Assembly: GCA_009692205.1 (NCBI GenBank)
Contig: SHZR01000011.1
Coordinates: 1 to 64,000 of the forward strand
DNA length: 64,000 nt
Source of the DNA: Gemmatimonadota bacterium
GTDB lineage: Bacteria; Gemmatimonadota; Gemmatimonadetes; Longimicrobiales; Gaopeijiaceae
Direction of reading: 5' to 3'
In this document: piece after piece, positions 62,009 through 64,000 of the stretch
Numbering within the stretch: position 1 is the stretch's first letter
How the letters are laid out: each line of letters begins with the position of its first letter
Position numbers and translations under genes: made by a program
Notes under the pieces: generated by a model
The model's input: the letters and a program-made list of their open reading frames with translations, nothing else
Databases searched by the model: none
Told to the model about the DNA's origin: nothing

Positions 62009-63682
62009 TTACGCGCCCCTCGGGTCCATCGTCGGCGCCAGCCGCGCCGGGCGCCGGTGCTGACTCGCTTGCTCGTAGCCGTACGCGAGCCGGAGCAGCG
62101 TGCCCTCGCTCCACGCGCTTCCGAAGAACAGGATCCCGACCGGAAGGCCGGACACATAGCCGTTCGGCACCGTGATGCTCGGGTAGCCGGCGATCGCGGC
62201 GGGTCCGGACGATCCGGCGCTGCCGACGCTGCCGTTGAGGAGGTCGGTCTTCCAAGCGTGGCGCGCCGCGGGCGAGACGATCGCGTCGAGTTGGTGCCGC
62301 TCCATGAGCGCGTCGATGCCCTCGTCCCGCGAGAGGCGGCGCGCGGTCTCTTTGGCTTCGAGATACTCGGGCGAGTCGAGCCCGCCGAGCTCGACGCACT
62401 CCTCGAAGATCTCCTGACCGAAGTAGGGCATCTCGCGGTCCGCGTTGGCGGCGTTGAAGGCGATGAGGTCGGCGAGCGTCGCCATTCCGTTCGGCCGACC
62501 TGCGGCTTCCAGGTAGGCCGCGATGTCGGCCTTGAACTCGTAGCGGAGCACGCGGCCCGCTGGCAGTCCGATGCGCGTCCGCGTGGTGAGTAGGGCCTCG
62601 TCGACGATGGTAGCGCCGGCCGAGGCCATGATGCCGATCGCTTCCTCCATCAGCCCGTCCACCGTCGGGTCCGCTCCGAAGAAGCTGCGCTCGACTCCGA
62701 TGCGTGCCCCGCGCAGCCCGTCGGCGTCGAGGAACGACGTATAGTCGATGCCCGCGACGCCGGCCGCCGGCGCGGTCATCGCATCTCGCGGGTCGGCCCC
62801 GGCGAGTACCGTCAGCAGCAGCGCGGCGTCCGCGACGCTGCGCGTCACGGGTCCCGCGGTGTCCTGCGTATGCGCGATGGGGATGATGCCCGCTCGGCTG
62901 ACGAGTCCCACGGTCGGCTTGAGGCCCACGACCCCGTTGAGCGAGGCCGGACAGATGATCGAGCCGTTGGTCTCGGTCCCGATCGCCGCCGCGCAGAAGT
63001 TGGCCGACGTCGCCGCGGCCGATCCCGAGGAGGAGCCGCACGGGTTCCGGTCGATCGCGAACGCATTGCCGCACTGTCCGCCGCGTCCGCTCCACCCGGA
63101 GCTCGAACGCGTGGACCGGAAGTTCGCCCACTCCGACAAGTTGGCTTTCGCGAGGATGATCGCGCCGGCTGCGCGCAGTTTCTCCGCCACGGAGCTGTCG
63201 CGGGCCGCGATGTGTCCCTCGAGCGCGTAGGAGCCCGCGGTGGTCGTCATGCCGTCTGCGGTGTCGATGTTGTCCTTCACCACGATCGGCACGCCGTGGA
63301 GGGGGCCGCGGACGGAGCCTCGCGCGCGTTCCCGGTCGAGCCCCTCGGCGATCTCCAGCGCGTCCGGATTGATGTCGATCAAGGAGTGGAGCCCTGGCCC
63401 GGCCCGGTCGAGCGCCTGGATGCGCTCCAGGTAGAGTCGGATGATCTCCGCGGAGGTCCGTTGTCCGCCAGCCACGGTTCCGACGAGCTGGGCGATCGAC
63501 ATCTCTTCGAGCTCGAAGGAGGCGCCCACCCACCAGGCGTCGCCAGGGGCTGCTGCGTCGCGCACGGCGGGCGTGCAGGACGTCCCAGCGACGGCGGCGG
63601 TCGCCAGGCCGGCTCCCCCGAGCTTCAGGAAGTCTCGGCGCGGCAGCCCGCCGTCCGATCCAAGTTCTCCGTTCGCATCCAT
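62009..63682 (-). CDS. Tat-exported amidase-signature hydrolase
   Basis: The 557-residue enzyme has a twin-arginine signal (LPRRDFLKLGGAGLATAA) and the amidase-signature Ser-cisSer-Lys triad: Lys in IVVKDNIDTA, the cis-Ser in the Gly/Ser-rich PCGSSSGSAAATSAN and the nucleophile in GTETNGSI (normally GTETGGSI). It hydrolyses an amide outside the cytoplasm; GatA and cytosolic indoleacetamide hydrolase are excluded by the Tat signal. ATG 63682 has GGGAGGT about 10 bp upstream; the frame is open to 63724. Confidence 0.92.
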   Translation of the reverse strand: MDANGELGSDGGLPRRDFLKLGGAGLATAAVAGTSCTPAVRDAAAPGDAWWVGASFELEEMSIAQLVGTVAGGQRTSAEIIRLYLERIQALDRAGPGLHSLIDINPDALEIAEGLDRERARGSVRGPLHGVPIVVKDNIDTADGMTTTAGSYALEGHIAARDSSVAEKLRAAGAIILAKANLSEWANFRSTRSSSGWSGRGGQCGNAFAIDRNPCGSSSGSAAATSANFCAAAIGTETNGSIICPASLNGVVGLKPTVGLVSRAGIIPIAHTQDTAGPVTRSVADAALLLTVLAGADPRDAMTAPAAGVAGIDYTSFLDADGLRGARIGVERSFFGADPTVDGLMEEAIGIMASAGATIVDEALLTTRTRIGLPAGRVLRYEFKADIAAYLEAAGRPNGMATLADLIAFNAANADREMPYFGQEIFEECVELGGLDSPEYLEAKETARRLSRDEGIDALMERHQLDAIVSPAARHAWKTDLLNGSVGSAGSSGPAAIAGYPSITVPNGYVSGLPVGILFFGSAWSEGTLLRLAYGYEQASQHRRPARLAPTMDPRGA

Positions 63683-63803
63683 AAGGACGTGACCTCCCGT
63701 GTGCGCGTCCAACGGGGAAGCCATACCTCACGGGTCGCCCTGGAGCAAGCGGACGTCCCAAAACCGAATGGCCCCAGGTCCGGGCTTGAAATAGCTTGTC
63801 CGC

Positions 63804-64000
63804 ATGAGCCAAGACATCGCATTCCTGGAGCGTCTCCTCGACGCCGCGGGACCCTCTGGGTTCGAGGTGCGCGCGGCGCGCGTCTGGAGGGAGGAGGCCG
63901 AGAGATTCGCCGCCGACGTGCGCGTCGACGTGAACGGCAACTCGTACGCGTCCGTGAATCCCGCCGGATCCCCGCGGGTCATGCTCGCCGGGCACATCGA
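63804..64000 (+). CDS. M42-family aminopeptidase (5' part, cut by window end)
   Basis: The first 65 residues are in the window: MSQDIAFLERLLDAAGPSGF, then a polar stretch (RVWREEAERFAADVRVDVNG) and VMLAGHI at the edge, where the family continues D-E-I-G. This is the N-terminus of M42 glutamyl/leucyl aminopeptidases, cobalt- or zinc-dependent cytosolic enzymes that form tetrahedral dodecamers. ATG 63804 is the natural start. It is divergent from the amidase gene with a 121-bp gap. Confidence 0.85.
   Translation, partial: MSQDIAFLERLLDAAGPSGFEVRAARVWREEAERFAADVRVDVNGNSYASVNPAGSPRVMLAGHI

Overview
This 64 kb window is a high-GC bacterial chromosome segment that contains what looks like the replication-origin neighbourhood. 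Gene order (dnaN-dnaA divergent from rpmH/rnpA-yidD-yidC-mnmE-mnmG-parS-parA-parB) is that of a bacterial oriC region. The gene complement fits an aerobic heterotroph of the Gemmatimonadota or a near relative: many secreted or lipoprotein peptidases (two M28, one M14, one S9/DPP-IV, one M42), a secreted amidohydrolase and an amidase, and 'zinc ribbon + TPR' and 'membrane protein + winged helix' gene pairs. The phylum is inferred from style and gene content; no rRNA is present to prove it.

Layout. 1-4.4 kb: a partial gene end, tRNA-Asn, efp, then a molybdate regulator with modABC in overlapping genes. 4.4-6.9 kb: a BlaI repressor with twin operators and a C-terminally lost BlaR1-like M56 peptidase abutting an M28 peptidase. 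6.9-9.4 kb (minus strand): a tightly overlapping phospholipid operon, PlsC acyltransferase - Tam41-like CDP-DAG synthase - CDP-alcohol phosphotransferase. 9.4-12.9 kb: an unassigned protein, a DAG-kinase-like protein, a membrane protein/winged-helix pair and isoprenyl transferase. 12.9-19.1 kb: Ada, a long LuxR-type ATPase regulator broken by three frameshifts, a thioesterase, an unusual phosphopantetheinyl transferase, and pyrE.

19.1-32.8 kb is the origin region: dnaN, a candidate oriC spacer, dnaA, divergent promoters, an rpmH that appears nested inside rnpA, yidD, yidC, mnmE, acylphosphatase, mnmG, two parS sites (where rsmG often sits), a broken lipoprotein gene, parA, parB, an M23 endopeptidase, a bactofilin and a Nif3-like protein. 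These tie replication start, membrane protein insertion, chromosome segregation and cell-wall shape together.

32.8-47.8 kb: secreted M28 and M14 peptidases, a zinc-ribbon/TPR protein, an epimerase, a LOG-family phosphoribohydrolase, then lipA with pyruvate dehydrogenase E1 alpha, E1 beta and E2 in one operon (E3 lies at 58.2 kb), a DinB-like protein, a two-module glycosyltransferase and a secreted protein of unknown role. 47.8-51.3 kb is a decay patch: a CADD/PqqC-like gene with a nonsense codon joined to the tail of a SulP transporter, a full DPP-IV gene, and a frameshifted small membrane protein. 51.4-64 kb: sodium/solute symporter with amidohydrolase, MBL-fold lipoprotein, GNAT protein, glycosyltransferase, lpdA, MarR regulator, ispH, fxsA, a Tat-exported amidase and the start of an M42 aminopeptidase.

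The most notable points are the bacterial Tam41-like enzyme inside a complete phospholipid operon, the apparent rpmH-within-rnpA overlap, a PPTase whose active-site motifs are in the reverse order to Sfp, an EF-P with Asn at the modified tip position, and a cluster of broken genes whose lesions include both indels and a clear nonsense change.
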